From: Serinus canaria
Taxonomy: Eukaryota; Chordata; Aves; Passeriformes; Fringillidae
Reading direction: 5' to 3'
Length of the DNA stretch: 64,000 nt
Assembly: GCF_022539315.1 (NCBI RefSeq)
Contig: NC_066313.1
Span: forward strand, 21,923,059-21,987,058
The notes under the pieces were generated by a model, which was not told where the DNA came from, ran no database searches, and worked only from the letters and a program-made list of their open reading frames with translations. Below are positions 36,530 to 48,259 of this stretch, piece after piece. Within the stretch, counting starts at the first letter, position 1, and every line of letters begins with the position of its first letter. A program made the position numbers and the translations under genes.

Positions 36530-37570
36530 CAATAGTAAAAAAGGGCTTTAGGACGATCCACATAGATCACTTGGTCTATAGTCTATGCCACAGAAACTGG
36601 TAGAAATTATAATAAATAATAACAGACACTTGAGTAGATAAAGCAGGGGAGATACAACATGAATTTTTGCAGATGGAAATTTTGATTCACAAATCCATAG
36701 AGTTCTCAGAAGGAGGCAATGGGCATATGCTGCTAAAAATTAAAAAATATGACAATCCTCACCAAAGTAATTTTTAAAAGAAAGTTATGACATAGGAGAA
36801 AAAAATACTAAATAATCATACAAGAAAATAGGATTTAATTTAGGTATTGCTACACTGGAAAGACAGCATGGAATCCTTGTAGACATACCTATGAAATAGA
36901 ACCAGTTCAATATTCAGAACTGATAATAAAGGAGGAGAAAAACCCTTCAAAAAAAACCCCTGGGAATTATTAAGAAAGAACTAGAAAATAAAACTAAAAT
37001 CATAATGACATCCTTCTAATAAAATCCATCGTAGACTCACATACTGAACACTATGTGGGTTTCAACTCTCAAGACAAAAGAGGAAATAAGCAGCCAGAAA
37101 GATGCAGAAAAGGCCACAAAGATGTTCAAAGCACAAAACAACTTCTGTGCAAGGACAGATTAAAAATAGTTGGGTTCTTTGCCCTGGAAAATGAATGACT
37201 GTGAGAAATATAAAGAGCTTGATAAAATCATAACAAACAAGCACAAGGTGAACTGTTAATAATTGCTCCCTATTTCTCATTACACATTTTTAGAAAGCAT
37301 CCAAAGAAGTTATCAAGCACCAGGTTGAAAGCAAACAAAAGGAAGTATGTTTTCACACAGTCTGTAATTAAATTGTGGAATTCATCGGCACAAGATGCTT
37401 TCGATGCCAGAAGGAAAAATGGTTTCAAAAAGCAACCGGACAAAATCAGAAAATAGAGCTTAGGCTTTAACAGCCCTTTCCATCAGGACTATTAAACACA
37501 ATGATGCAAAAGCAGAAAATGCTACTCCACACTAAGAAATGTACATTTCTGTAGAGCAAAATGAACCAGT
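36530..37570 (+). mobile_element. Old CR1/L3-like LINE, 3' part, heavily decayed
   Basis: The matching words run in order along an old CR1-type consensus: gaaactggtagaaattataa (about 36594), cacaaatccatagagttctc with aggaggcaatgggcatatg (36690-36730), and aaatccatcgtagactcac (37022). These are followed by agatgcagaaaaggccac (37100), agcttgataaaatcataac (37217), caagcacaaggtgaactg (37239), ggttgaaagcaaacaaaagg (37323), ttttcacacagtctgtaatt (37350), and gactattaaacacaatgatg (37487). The reading frame is destroyed throughout. It has no attctatgattct tail, so it belongs to an older subfamily than the copies at 8.5 and 44 kb. Confidence 0.75.
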
Positions 37571-38996
37571 CTGATGCACATCAGACAGCAGCTAAGCTTC
37601 TACATGGCTAACACACAGATCACAGAGATTCCGGCTTCAACATGAATTTATGGAGCACAGGGATTATGGCTGCAACTGATGATTTACTGTTGCACTGTCA
37701 ACATACTGGATGTTGATTAATATCCTTTCCCAGGTACAACCATAGTTAAAGTGTATGTTAAGGACAAAATGTTAAGAGTGAAACAGAGAAATGCTTGGAG
37801 AACAAGATATTATTTTCAGAGACTTGTGATACAGAGATACAACACATTTTCCTAACTGGATGAGATTCCAATAGGTGATATTCGTTTCTGAGACGAAAAC
37901 CACCAAACTTATGAAATTACCAGTGATGATACCCCCTTTGGTTCTAATGGCTGTTCAGCATTCACACTATGGAGTGATTTTTGTGGGAGTTGCACTTACT
38001 CTATTGTGCATGTTATGCTCAAAAATGCCTTTTAAAACCAAGCAAAAACATTCAGGTCACAGAGCAAAGCACGCAAAAGTATGAAAATATCAAAATGAAG
38101 TCTGTCACAACAGCTGTAGTGTTACAATACAATCTTCCATGTTATGATTGTATATTTTGTGTTCTGTATAATGGATGGCATCCAGGGAATGAGACTAATT
38201 CAAATACTCTTTTTTTTTATCCTCTCTGTTCAGTGTGTGGCCCCAAGCCTTGTTTACTGAGTGGCATCCAAGTCTTGCATGAAATAAGATGGGGTTTTGT
38301 TTCTGGATTTTCTGTGGTACTCATCAATATAGCCTCTGACTATCTCAACAATCTTGCTGAATTAATCCTCACAATGTACCCTCAGATGTCTGGAATTATT
38401 TTAATTCCTCATTGATGAAAATTATGAGAAAAATTAGTGTGAATTTTTTTTGTGGCCACACAGGGAGCCTGTATCCAAGATCTGTTAATTCTGAGGGGTG
38501 CTGAACATCTCCTGAGCTCATCTTACAAAAGGAGCACTCCAAGAATTCTTGCTCTTCCATCAGATCTGCAGCTCATCTGTCACATAAACCTCTCCAGTGG
38601 GGGTGGGATACCATGGACAGGGACCTCCTTCCTACCACACCATCTCTCTAATCCTGTGAATTAGGAAAAGTGTCTCAAAGGATACACTGCTGCAAGATTT
38701 GCAAAGCCCTTGGAGGCATTCAGATCACAGGCACAATGAAGAGTGAAGTTATGGTGTCTGTTGTTACAATCTTACACAGAAATTTCTCCTTCTGATTTGC
38801 ACTCTCTAGGATTCTTGCCAGCATAAGGCATTTAAAATTATATTTTTCTAAAAAGTCTCAAGCAGGGGCAGTGGTATGGATGTAAGAAATCAACCACTGA
38901 CACACGGACTGTTTCTCTAATGTTAAAGATTGCAATTTATAGTTGTGGTGTAGCTTGTAACTAGGAATGACAACTTTATGAAACACTCTTTATATA
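37571..38996. other. Unique intergenic sequence
   Basis: Two overlapping plus frames (37875-38084 and 37981-38415, 144 codons) contain hydrophobic stretches but no recognisable domain, start context or splice structure. I regard them as chance. No repeat recognised. Confidence 0.45.
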
Positions 38997-39020
38997 CTGC
39001 ACTTTGTGTTCAAAGTGCAG
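38997..39020. repeat. Perfect 10-bp hairpin
   Basis: ctgcactttg at 38997-39006, a four-base loop (tgtt), and caaagtgcag at 39011-39020. It is not followed by a T run in a context that suggests transcription termination, and is probably chance. Confidence 0.85.
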
Positions 39021-40329
39021 GAAAACACATTTAAAAATAGCCTTATGTTCTGCTACCTTAAGGGTCTGTCTCACACCTACCACATCCAAGAAACTGAGAA
39101 TAAAGCTCAGTGTCTGTTCCTCTATTGTGTTCCCTATTGTGCCTACATACTGCAGCATTTGTGGTCTGTAAGATCACATACTGTAGGAACAACTTTCAGT
39201 TCTCTGTGACAATAGGGTGAGTTGAGGACAGACTGGCAATATTTGGAGATGAATTTCCTGCCCTTTGTGGGTTTCAGTTAGACTCTCAGCATTATTTGAA
39301 CTTTTGTGGTTTAATTTTCTTTCTTGTTGTTTTAATTCTAATGGCAGAAAACTACATCCCTCTGGAAGCAGTGAATCTCAGGATCTGAGGACTAAATGGC
39401 CATGTTTTCTCCTTCTGGCATTTTAAGATACATCGGCAAACAGAGAAAGGACATAGTAGACCTGTAGATTGGCAAAGGCATGTAGAGCTTATTTTCTAGT
39501 AAAGACAGCAAAAGGCCTAGGATCTGTTGATGTTTAATGGTGTTCTGAAGTAATTTCTTCCCATTAGCATACAATCACAACCACAGGCTCAGAAACTGCC
39601 GACCATCATGGGGCAGAAGGTTGTCGCATGAAAACTGCCCTTCTCTCTTTATATGTTTGAAAAAGAATCATAAAATAACTCCATTGTAAAAATAAATAAG
39701 GCACTAAAACAAATAACAAATGACTATTCTGAGAAGAAGAACTGCCAGTTATGGGATAATAGTCACTAACTACTGCCAGGAGTTTTCTCAAATTCCAGGG
39801 AGCATCAGCATGAGAGAGTTATTTAGGTCTACCTTGACTAACATATGTAGAAAGGAACATTTCTGATTCTTCATTTCCTCATTCTCTCGAGTGTCACAGC
39901 TTCCTAGCCTTTGCTTCTGTTTATAGTCATCTCTCAATATGTATTTCAGGAAAAGAAAAATCTAAATAAAGATCATAGACTGCTCCATTATGTGCCCTTC
40001 CTCTTTTTCTTCTCCTCCTTTCTTGCATTTGTGCAGTGTTGTGGCACCTATTAACTACCCATGTTTTCAGAATGACATTATACAAGGTGCAGGATGTACC
40101 ACTGTGCCCTAAAAATATCAACAACTGCATTAGTCTCACAATAATTAATGGCAGGCATTATGCAAATGACAACTTTTTCACTGCAAAATAATGACATTTC
40201 TTCATTTTGAGCAGAGTTATGCAAAACAATGAATTGGGGATGATAAATCACACAGGAGAATTAAGAAAGCCATAACGTTCCTGCCCAGGCAGGCAGAAAG
40301 ACAGACAGACCAACAATTTAGAACACATT
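39021..40329. other. Unique intergenic sequence
   Basis: A pyrimidine-rich run (ccttcctctttttcttctcc) lies near 39998. No gene or transposon recognised. Confidence 0.5.
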
Positions 40330-40640
40330 GTTTGTTCTCAAACCGCTATTAAGGAATAAATAAAAGCACAGCCAGCCGGTCATTAGAACGTATGTATAAT
40401 TTAGTTTCCCCCCTTTAGGCAACTGTGCATAAGGGAACGTTAAATTCTAGCAATCGAATTATTACAAGTCACAAGCAAATTTTTTTTTATTAACCTTAAT
40501 AAGTCATTCACTCAGAGACTACAGTCATCAAGCAAATAAAATATATCACATGTCGTTCTCTTACACATTAACTAATTTCTTATGCAAACATCACAATGTA
40601 TAGCAATTACCACTGCTCAAAAAAGCCCCAAAGTCAGTTT
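40330..40640. promoter_or_regulatory. Conserved-looking AT-rich block with POU and SOX motifs (candidate enhancer)
   Basis: The block has complex words and CpG in an AT-rich setting (aaccgctattaaggaataaa, cagccggtcattagaacg, ggaacgttaaattctagc, aatcgaattattacaagtc). It holds several TAAT-type homeodomain words. An octamer-like atgcaaa at 40582-40588 stands five bases... four intervening bases (caTC-type spacing) before a SOX-type acaatg at 40593-40598, an arrangement known from POU-SOX co-bound enhancers. No coding frame or transposon similarity is seen. Function and conservation are inferred. Confidence 0.35.
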
Positions 40641-40869
40641 CAATTTATTTTATTGCTTTTGTTCGTGGTCATTTCCTGTAGAGCTTTATTCTCTAACCCT
40701 GTGTTTAAGGTACAAAATGAATGCAAGTAACAAGAAGCTACTTCTCTGAAATGTTGCTGTGCTTTCCTCTTTATTGTGAATACTGTTGGAAAAAGATGTC
40801 AGTTGGTAAGATCTTCTTGTGAGGGTCAAGAATCTTCTCAAAGTAACACTGCTTGTATCTCACAAAGGT
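40641..40869. other. Unique sequence
   Basis: Nothing recognised between the candidate enhancer and the GC-rich island. Confidence 0.4.
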
Positions 40870-41115
40870 AAAAAGCCAACACTGACCAGGGAACCGTCCC
40901 TTCCCCATCCCTTTCTCCACTGCATGCTTCCCACCCTCCCGAGAGAGCATCCCCAGCCCAGTCCTCCCAGTGCCTCCTGCAGGGAGCCTGGTGCAGGACA
41001 GCCTGTGAGCTCCCCGGAGCCACCATTCCCACACTGCTCCCTGAGGAGCCGGCTTCCCAGGGAGAGTGGGACTGGAGGGGAGCTTTGAACTCCCCCTACG
41101 TACCACACTCCTCCA
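40870..41115. other. GC-rich island in AT-rich DNA
   Basis: About 245 bases rich in cc, ctcc and gg words (ccaccctcccgagagagc, tgagctccccggagccacc, gaggagccggcttcccagg) with a few CpG. Frames on both strands remain open (111 and 82 codons minus, 89 plus) because stop codons are rare in GC-rich DNA. No domain. It may be a lineage-specific insertion or a small CpG-bearing element. Confidence 0.4.
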
Positions 41116-41219
41116 CTGCTCCTTACAGTGTCTCCTGATGAAGCGGAAGTTGCTCTGAGCTTTTAATAGACAGCACTCCTGGATCTTTCTTTTTAGTGAT
41201 TCCTGCTGGGAGAGTCTGA

Positions 41220-41440
41220 GGTATCAAAGAGTTACAGCGATTAAAGCTGAAGAGACCTGTGGTATTTAATCATTTAGTCCCTCCTCCCACCTCAGCTGGA
41301 GTATTCCTTATGCTATTTTTCCTGATGCTCTATCTAGTCTAACTTTAGAGAGTGCCAAATTTCTGGGCTCCCACCTCTTCCCTGGGGAGGTTATCCTACA
41401 GTAGCACACCATGAGACTGGAAATTTCCCAAGGTATTTGC
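41220..41440 (-). mobile_element. Old CR1/L3-like LINE tail, inverted
   Basis: Plus-strand words in order: aaagctgaagagacctgtgg, catttagtccctcctcccac, cagctggagtattccttatg, ctatctagtctaactttaga, ctgggctcccacctcttccc, tggggaggttatcctacag. They follow the inverted 3' end of old CR1-type LINEs ('gagacct...catctagtccatccc...gctctgtctagtctaattttaaa...ccaccacttcccttgggag...'). Divergence is high. The recognisable part is about 220 bp. Confidence 0.68.
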
Positions 41441-42199
41441 TGTAATTTTACTTCTTTATGATTAGTTTTATAAAAAAATCTTTACTTTTCAGACTCCCAA
41501 TACTGCTGTAAGATTTTGTTTCTGTCTAAGTGTAGAGACTGAAACTGCATCAGACTTCCTCACATCCATAGCTCAGCATGACACTTAACAACATTATCCA
41601 CTGAAAAATAAAGCTGGATTTGGAGCACCTAAATATTATCCAAAACCTCTTTTTATTCTTCACGGAGACTGCTGGCAAGAACTGGTATGAAAAGGGATCC
41701 AGGACAGGACGTTTACAGCCAATGCAGTACCATCTCCCTTCTAGCCATATCAGCTGCTCCCCTCAGGAAGCACTGGTGGCCATTCCAAACACACATAAAG
41801 CAGAGCATCAGCAAGGATTACATATTCCCCATGAGGAAGTTAAACTGCAGAGCTCTTGTGAAGCATAGTGAGGGGCCTGGAAAACCCACAATTCATGTGT
41901 CACAGTGAAGAGTCAATTCCAGCTTTATCTGAACCAAGAGGAAGATCATCCACCCTTTTCCTTCTCCCCAAATGCTACTACCCTTGAATCCAACAAAGAC
42001 AACTAAGCCCTTCACACAGACAGAGAGCCCAGGAAAGAGAACAGGAGTGCTGGAAATAACTGGTGTCTTTGAAAACAAAGTGGTAGCAGTTGATCACCCC
42101 CCTCCCATTATCTATTTCAGGACTTTTAGGATTCAGTGTAATTCACTCTGCCTTGGAACACTGCAAAAAATTCTCCACCTCCAGCCTCTCATCCGGAAG
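41441..42199. other. Unique intergenic sequence
   Basis: No gene recognised. Open frames at 41620-41908 (plus, two registers) overlap and have no domain. Confidence 0.45.
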
Positions 42200-42530
42200 T
42201 TAATAACATTTTGCAGCTCTCCTTAAATAAAATCCAGCCCATCCTGGATCAATAAGACTGATGCCTATTTCCCTAATGGCAGCCGATTGCCATTTGCTAT
42301 TCAAATCAGACTAGATAAATTACAGTACATGCCAAGGAACAGGCCAGTGAATTAAGACAGGCCTCCTGAGGACCAGTGATATTATTAATCTTTTAAGACA
42401 CTATCATATTTCTTCTTGACAGTGTGCGTAGACGCTCAGACATGCTGCACTCAGATTGAAATATCAGCTGCTGCAAAAAATCAATAGCGTTAGAAACACA
42501 ATAATTTTCTGTCTGCAGGGCCCCCAATAA
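42200..42530. promoter_or_regulatory. Conserved-looking block (candidate regulatory element)
   Basis: Complex, repeat-free sequence with CpG sites (atggcagccgattgccattt, agtgtgcgtagacgctcag, aatcaatagcgttagaaac) and an E-box cagctg at 42465-42470. attattaatctttt near 42380 is a homeodomain-type word. There is no transposon similarity or coding frame. The call rests on composition alone. Confidence 0.3.
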
Positions 42531-44149
42531 GCAACACTTGTGCTTCTCCTCCTTTCCACATCTATGCTACAAATGCATTTGTTTTAAAATCCAGGCCTCA
42601 ATTCTGAATAGTCATTGTGGTGGACAGCGTTGCTTTTGTTGTCATCCTTTGCCACAGAAGCCACAAGTGTGCTTCTTGATAAGGTTGTGGTTCTCGGAGA
42701 CAGCAGAAGGTACTCCAGGGTCACTCACCCAGTATACTTCACCCTTCTCCCCACACCCTCCTGCTCAGTCTCTTGCTCTCTCATTGAAGGCTTTTTAAAG
42801 ATAGATATTGCTAGAGCTCCTGCTATCCCTAAGAAAAACACCTTGGACGTGAACTGACAAAGGGAGACGGTACATGACAAGAAAGGAGAAAGCTTAAGGG
42901 ATTTCTCTTCAGACTGGCAACAGATAGGGTCAATTCAAACAATTTTGATCTCTTTAGTCCTGTGGATGAATTCAATAGAGGCTCTGATAGTCAAGTAAGC
43001 TGCCCCTGGTTTCTCAACTACTCTTTATGCTGAAGGGGAGAAAGAGTCTTCAGCTGATAACTATTCCTAAAAGGGTATTTTATGATTTACGAGACAAGTG
43101 GGCTTAGGGAAAAATGTGTAACTTGGGGGATTGGCAACAAGATGCTAAAATGAGGTTTCTCCTCACCCTTGACATGATATCGTTTAACTGTGTGGAAAAG
43201 AAAAAATTCTAAAGCACAACAAAATCAGAAGTCTCCACACAGTTCTAAGCTTGAGATTACTCTGCATATATCTGTATAAAAAAACCCCAAGCATTTACAG
43301 AAACGGACCAGAGTGGATAAATCAGGCCCAGGCTGGCTAAGCTGTGATTTGAGATAGCCAGATTTCTGGCATCCCAGGTCAACAGTGACCAGGAAGAGTT
43401 GATGAATGTCCCAGTAGGGTGAGAGGAGTGAAGCGATGAAATCATTCAAGTTACATCACAATTAGCAGTTGCCTTCTGCCCTTAAAACATTGTTAACAGC
43501 ACTGGCAGGACTGGAGACCAAAAATATTAACTCTCCTCTGATTCTTGCACAATTGTGAGGGCTTCAATTCACTTCTCTTTAAAAAGTGGGGCAAGCACGA
43601 CCCACATGCAATATAAACAGAGCCCCACCTTGTGACAAATGCCGAGGTGACCTGGCTGATGGACATGCAAGGCTGGCTGATGTCAGCAAGGTGCTCATTA
43701 GAAAATGGATGAGGAGCCACTCTGTGCAGTTCTGGGTATGCTTTACCTTCTCTATGCAGAGCAGAAGACCTGGCTCACCTCCTTCCTTGGGATTCTTAGC
43801 ACGTCTCTCTGGCACACAAAGTGACATGCTTAGACAAAGAAAAGAGTGAGCTGCCATCAGGCTTGCTTCTGGGGAGAGGGTAAGTTTCATTAAGACTGGC
43901 CAGTAAATAAGGATTTTCTTCCTTGGGACAGAAATACCAGGTCTCAAACTCTCAAATATTAAAAGAAAAACCAACCCCTTGGTGAAGTACCTTCAGATCT
44001 AGACCCCCAAGTTTTCAATCTCTATGTCACCAGAAGTGACCAGAAAGCTCTCTTCATCGAAGTCTTTCTGCTAAAGAGAAAAGAGGGTGATATGATGAAA
44101 TGAAGATATGATGAAGTGCTCCCATCAGCAGCATGGTGCAATTTTCCTG
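42531..44149. other. Unique intergenic sequence
   Basis: The minus frame 43579-43974 (131 codons) and plus frame 43586-43849 cover the same bases and neither has a domain. No repeat family recognised. Confidence 0.45.
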
Positions 44150-44501
44150 GAGCAAAGGAGGCTCAGGAAACACTTTAATGCTCTCTATAGCTACCTGAAA
44201 CGAGGTTGTAGCAAGGTGGGGGGCAGCCTCTTCTAACATGCAAGTAGCAACACAAGAGGAAATGGCCTCAAGCTTGTGCCAAGGGAGGTTCAGATTGGAC
44301 ACCAGGAAGAATTTCTTCACTTAAAGGGTAAGCCTTGGAACAGACTGCTCAAGTAAGTGGTGGAGTAACCATCCCTGGAAATGTTCAAGAAATGACTGAA
44401 CGTGGCACTTAGTGCCATGCTAGTCGACATGGTGGTGTTTGGTCAAAGGTTGGAGTTGATCTTGGAGGAGTCTTCCAACCTCAGTGATTCTATGATTCTA
44501 T
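44150..44501 (+). mobile_element. CR1 LINE 3' end with intact tail
   Basis: It reads ggagcaaaggaggctcagg, then tctctatagctacctgaaac, gaggttgtagcaaggtgggg, acaagaggaaatggcctcaa, ggttcagattggacaccagg, aagaatttcttcacttaaag, gtggtggagtaaccatccc, tggaaatgttcaag, gacatggtggtgtttggtc and cttccaacctcagtgattc, closing in attctatgattctat (44487-44501). This is the avian CR1 3' region in the correct order and orientation. The copy is 5'-truncated and non-coding here. It appears younger than the copies at 36.5 and 41.2 kb. Confidence 0.96.
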
Positions 44502-47500
44502 AATTTTCAATTAGAAATTTCGTTACTTCCCAGTACTTTGCACACATCTGAGGAACAGACTTGATATTCACTCTTGTTCCTGATTCTCCATGAGTTGGAT
44601 TTGATTCATGCACCTGAACGGAACTGCTTCCAGTATATACAAGTCTTACTCTACTTCCAACAGGTTTTGGTTGTGCCATGTGGGATCTAGGAATGTGTTG
44701 ATAACACTTCAAAGTACTTGTGAAAGTGTCATAGTGAGCCATGTGCATGTGGAGCTCAGCCTAAGCTGCAGGGCTAATATGAGCACTGGCACAAAACTAT
44801 GCGTGAGCAAGCAGTATGAGGGCTAAGGAGTAAATATGAACAGACAGCATCATGGGTGAGGAAGGATTTGGGATTTGAGTCTTCTGCTTTTTCTCTCCAG
44901 TCTTCAGATCTCTCCTCTGCCTGCTGCTCCTCTTTCTCCTCTAGCCTCCTCCTATCTGTGCTATGTCCTCTAACTACGGATCATCGCTGCTTAGATTTTG
45001 CACAGCAAAAATCATTAATTCACACTAACTAACAGCACCATAGTTTTGCAAAAGATGCAACGGTATCTAAGAAAACAAACCTACACATACCACTGAATGA
45101 TAAAGAGAAGAGAAATTCACTTTTCCAGAGCAGTCAGGGGACTAAAATAATCTATATAGCCATGAACATTTTGAGTTGGGTCTTCTGACAAGTTCCTATG
45201 TCCAAAGAACATGGTGGTAGTCTAAAGCTACCTCAGAACCTGTGCCATATCTTTGTAGAAAGGCCAAGAGGTATGGCTGGGCTGCAGTACGGCACTGTGC
45301 ACACAAAACTCCCCACACCAAAGCTTGTGAGAGCCATTACATTAAGGATGCCCCATCTTTGTGTCTGTAAACACACCAAACACCTGAGTATGAAATGAGG
45401 TCTTTAGAAAGATGGGAATTTCACATCGCTGTACATGTAACAAGGCGTTTTCACACTAAACTTGTACTCCACCTGCATGTATCTTTTTTCTCCTAGAAAC
45501 TAACACAATTTATTCTGATCAATATAGACTAATTTCTTCTTTTCTTCTTATGTTTTGTTATATGCTACCCTATGCCCTCCTTTATCCTCGCATTTGGAAA
45601 ACAAAGAATTCCTGTAGCAACTGGCCATACAACTATTCTTCACATTTCCCTGATACTCTTCCCTTGGGAAGCAAGACACCAGTGGTTGTTGCAAGACTGT
45701 GGAACTAGATGGACTCCTTCACACTGAAAAATACTCCTGAGATTTAAAAGAAGCTGTGCACATCTTCCTTCTGACATTTCTGTTTCGAACAGAAAGGATT
45801 AGAGTGAGGTTGGAAGTACACAAAGTGCTAGGGCCATTGCTGCTGGTCAGAGCTGCTTCAGAGAAGATTCTCTAGACAGCCTCCTCCGGATAGATCCTGC
45901 TGGAATAGAATCTGCAGACTGTAATATTTAAATACCATTCAGAAGTTAAAACAGTAGTGACAAACCCAGTTATGTTTAAAGCCAGATTTCCATTGCAAAA
46001 CACCCTGCATGCCATCCCTGATGACAGGCAATGCCAGGCATTGCTGTCAGCCACAGGCTACAAAAGGAAGAGGAAGAAAGTAAATGTACTGCAAGTTTAA
46101 GGCACAGACACATACTGCTAACAACTGCTGTCTGCTATCCTTCCTCACCCCCAGTCTCTGCCCCAAGACATTGCTCTGATTTTGCAGTACAGAGAAGTGG
46201 TCTATGTGCAGAAATCTACCCGCAGGCTAGAGCTCCAGGACACCCGGAGAGCATTCACATCTCACCCTGTACTTGGCCCCTGCAGGTACAAGTGTTGAAC
46301 AAGCCCATTCTGTGAGGAGGAAGCAGCACAGGGATTATTGTCAAACTCCAGTTGTGATTCACAATAATCCACCAGCTCATTCTGTAAAAAACAAATGGAA
46401 ACTGGGAGTACTTTTAGGGCAGAAGAGCTGGGAGAAAGTGTCAGTGCAAGAACTCCATTCTAGATGGGTGGAATAGAGAGTTCAAAGTGCAACTGAGATG
46501 GTAAGGAGCTGAGTGGCTAAATCTTGTAAGAAGAAAAAGGAAGATCTGTGTGGAAATGGCCACAAGACAAAGAAGATGAAAAGGGAAAAGCAGAGAAAAC
46601 TAAATTATAAGAAAATACTGTGAGATAAATGAGAATTTTGAGGTGGTTGGGGGAAGAAAACCTAAGTAATGAAAAGACGTCAGCAAATCCAACCACGCTT
46701 AAGCCAACCACAGGTTAGGAGTGCCCTCTCTAAAGGATGGAGCTAGATAAAAGGTGTGTTTCCTTTTCTGGCCATTAGCATCTATGTTTTGCAATAACTT
46801 GAGAACAAACAATTTTGAGAGCTTTGTTAGCTATTTTTTCCACAACTGCAACCTCCCTGGCATGGCCAGAAAAATAAGTAAACAAAACATTTATTAAAAA
46901 TTTTGGATCTCTTCAATTCTTGCTAACAATCCAGCTCTGCCAAGGTCAGAAGTGAGAGGAAGGCACCGCTGTTCAGTCAGCTCTGTCAAATGAGCCTGGA
47001 AAAGGTAATGAACTTTTCCAGACAATAGTCTCCATGGCACATTAAAAAGAAATTCTACCAACACTCCCTGGTTGCACCCTTAATAAAAGAGGTGGAGGGA
47101 AGAAGGCCTGACATCGAAAGATCAGGACCATCCTAATTCCACCCACTGCTTTCAGTGTGAGTTGGTGCAATGAGCTGCCACACAGCTGGGGGGGGATGAG
47201 CCATGCACCTCTGCAAGGCATGCTAAGTAAAATGTCATAGCAAGCCATGGCCTCTCTCTTTGTGCAAAGGAACACTCCCTCCAAATCATGGCTAAATCTG
47301 CTAAGAGGGGTGTGAGGAAACACCTCCTACTGTGGCAGACCTGCTGCCTTTCTCACTTGAGTAGCAATACAATTTCTCAGACTCACACGACTCCATCCCT
47401 GCACTGGAACCTCCGGTGGAGGCACTCCCAGCTCAGTTACAGGTTTTAATTATGAAATGACAGTACCAATGGCTGGCTTTGCTTGAACCAGCATGTGTCA

Positions 47501-47519
47501 CCAAAGCTGATGGGAAATA
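44502..47519. other. Unique intergenic sequence with a small hairpin
   Basis: At 46022-46049 tgacaggcaatgcc is followed by ggcattgctgtca, giving a hairpin with one bulge. A pyrimidine-rich run lies at about 44880-44950. The open frames are short and domain-free. Confidence 0.45.
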
Positions 47520-48130
47520 TGTAAAAAAGAGACTCAGTTTAATTAGCCTGAATATTTTACAATGATTATTTTCTACAAGAAAACCATCCCACATCTTGAT
47601 TTGTCACCTGTCGGGTTGCTGTTCTTATCCACCACGATCTCTCCTTGCTTCTTCGTGTCATAAAAAAACCAATGGTGAAAATGACAGACAGATGCAAACA
47701 AGATTTTGGTAATTACAGCCCTGTGGCTGGTGGTTGTTTGAACATCGTTTTATTTCTTCCAATCAAACAAGTCCTTGGACTTCACAGCCCTAGAGCTTCA
47801 GACATGGTGAGGCTGATTATATTATGACATTACAGTGCAGACTGGCAGATCAGACAAAGTGGATTTCACTCAGTAATTAAACTGCAGTATCTTTCGTCTA
47901 AAGTCCAGGACAGGATTAATCGAAAGGTAGCTCTTTATCATTGTGATTAGTGCTGGGATTTGAAGAGTGACTCCACAGATTTCTGATTTGATAGCTCGTC
48001 CTGGGTACCAGCTTATCGGAGACTGCACATCTGTCTGACTTGTAAAAATAGCATGAGGTTAAGATCTATTTGCCAAGTCTCACTATTTATTTTTATTTTA
48101 TTTTTACTTGGAAGAAACTCAGATTGATTT
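47520..48130. promoter_or_regulatory. Conserved-looking block (candidate developmental enhancer)
   Basis: This is the block that most resembles a deeply conserved enhancer by eye. It is repeat-free and moderately AT-rich. It carries homeodomain taatta at 47874-47879, an OTX/bicoid-type ggatta at 47913-47918, SOX-type attgtg near 47940, and CpG sites in otherwise CpG-poor DNA (ctttcgtctaaagtcc, taatcgaaaggtagctc, gatagctcgtcctgggtac, gcttatcggagactgc). It ends in a T-rich run (about 48085-48113). No frame looks coding. Confidence 0.4.
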
Positions 48131-48233
48131 AAATATTACAGTGTCCTTTGGCTTTCTGTGGCAGTACAAAGATTTCCATTTAAGACCAGCTAACATATAA
48201 CCCTGCTCCCACCCTAAACTGCATTGTATCTAC

Positions 48234-48259
48234 TGTCTGTAGTCGGTAGTCTACAGACA
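48234..48259. repeat. Perfect 9-bp hairpin
   Basis: tgtctgtag at 48234-48242 and ctacagaca at 48251-48259 around an eight-base loop. Small, and may be chance. Confidence 0.8.

Noticed and set aside
37981..38415. 144-codon plus frame with hydrophobic stretches
   Set aside because: The hydrophobicity follows from T-rich codons. There is no domain, and an overlapping frame in another register also looks hydrophobic.
38997..39020. microRNA-like hairpin
   Set aside because: The stem is only 10 bp with a four-base loop, too short for a microRNA precursor, and the flanks do not extend it.
43579..43974. 131-codon minus frame overlapping an 87-codon plus frame
   Set aside because: Antiparallel overlap without any domain; composition explains it.
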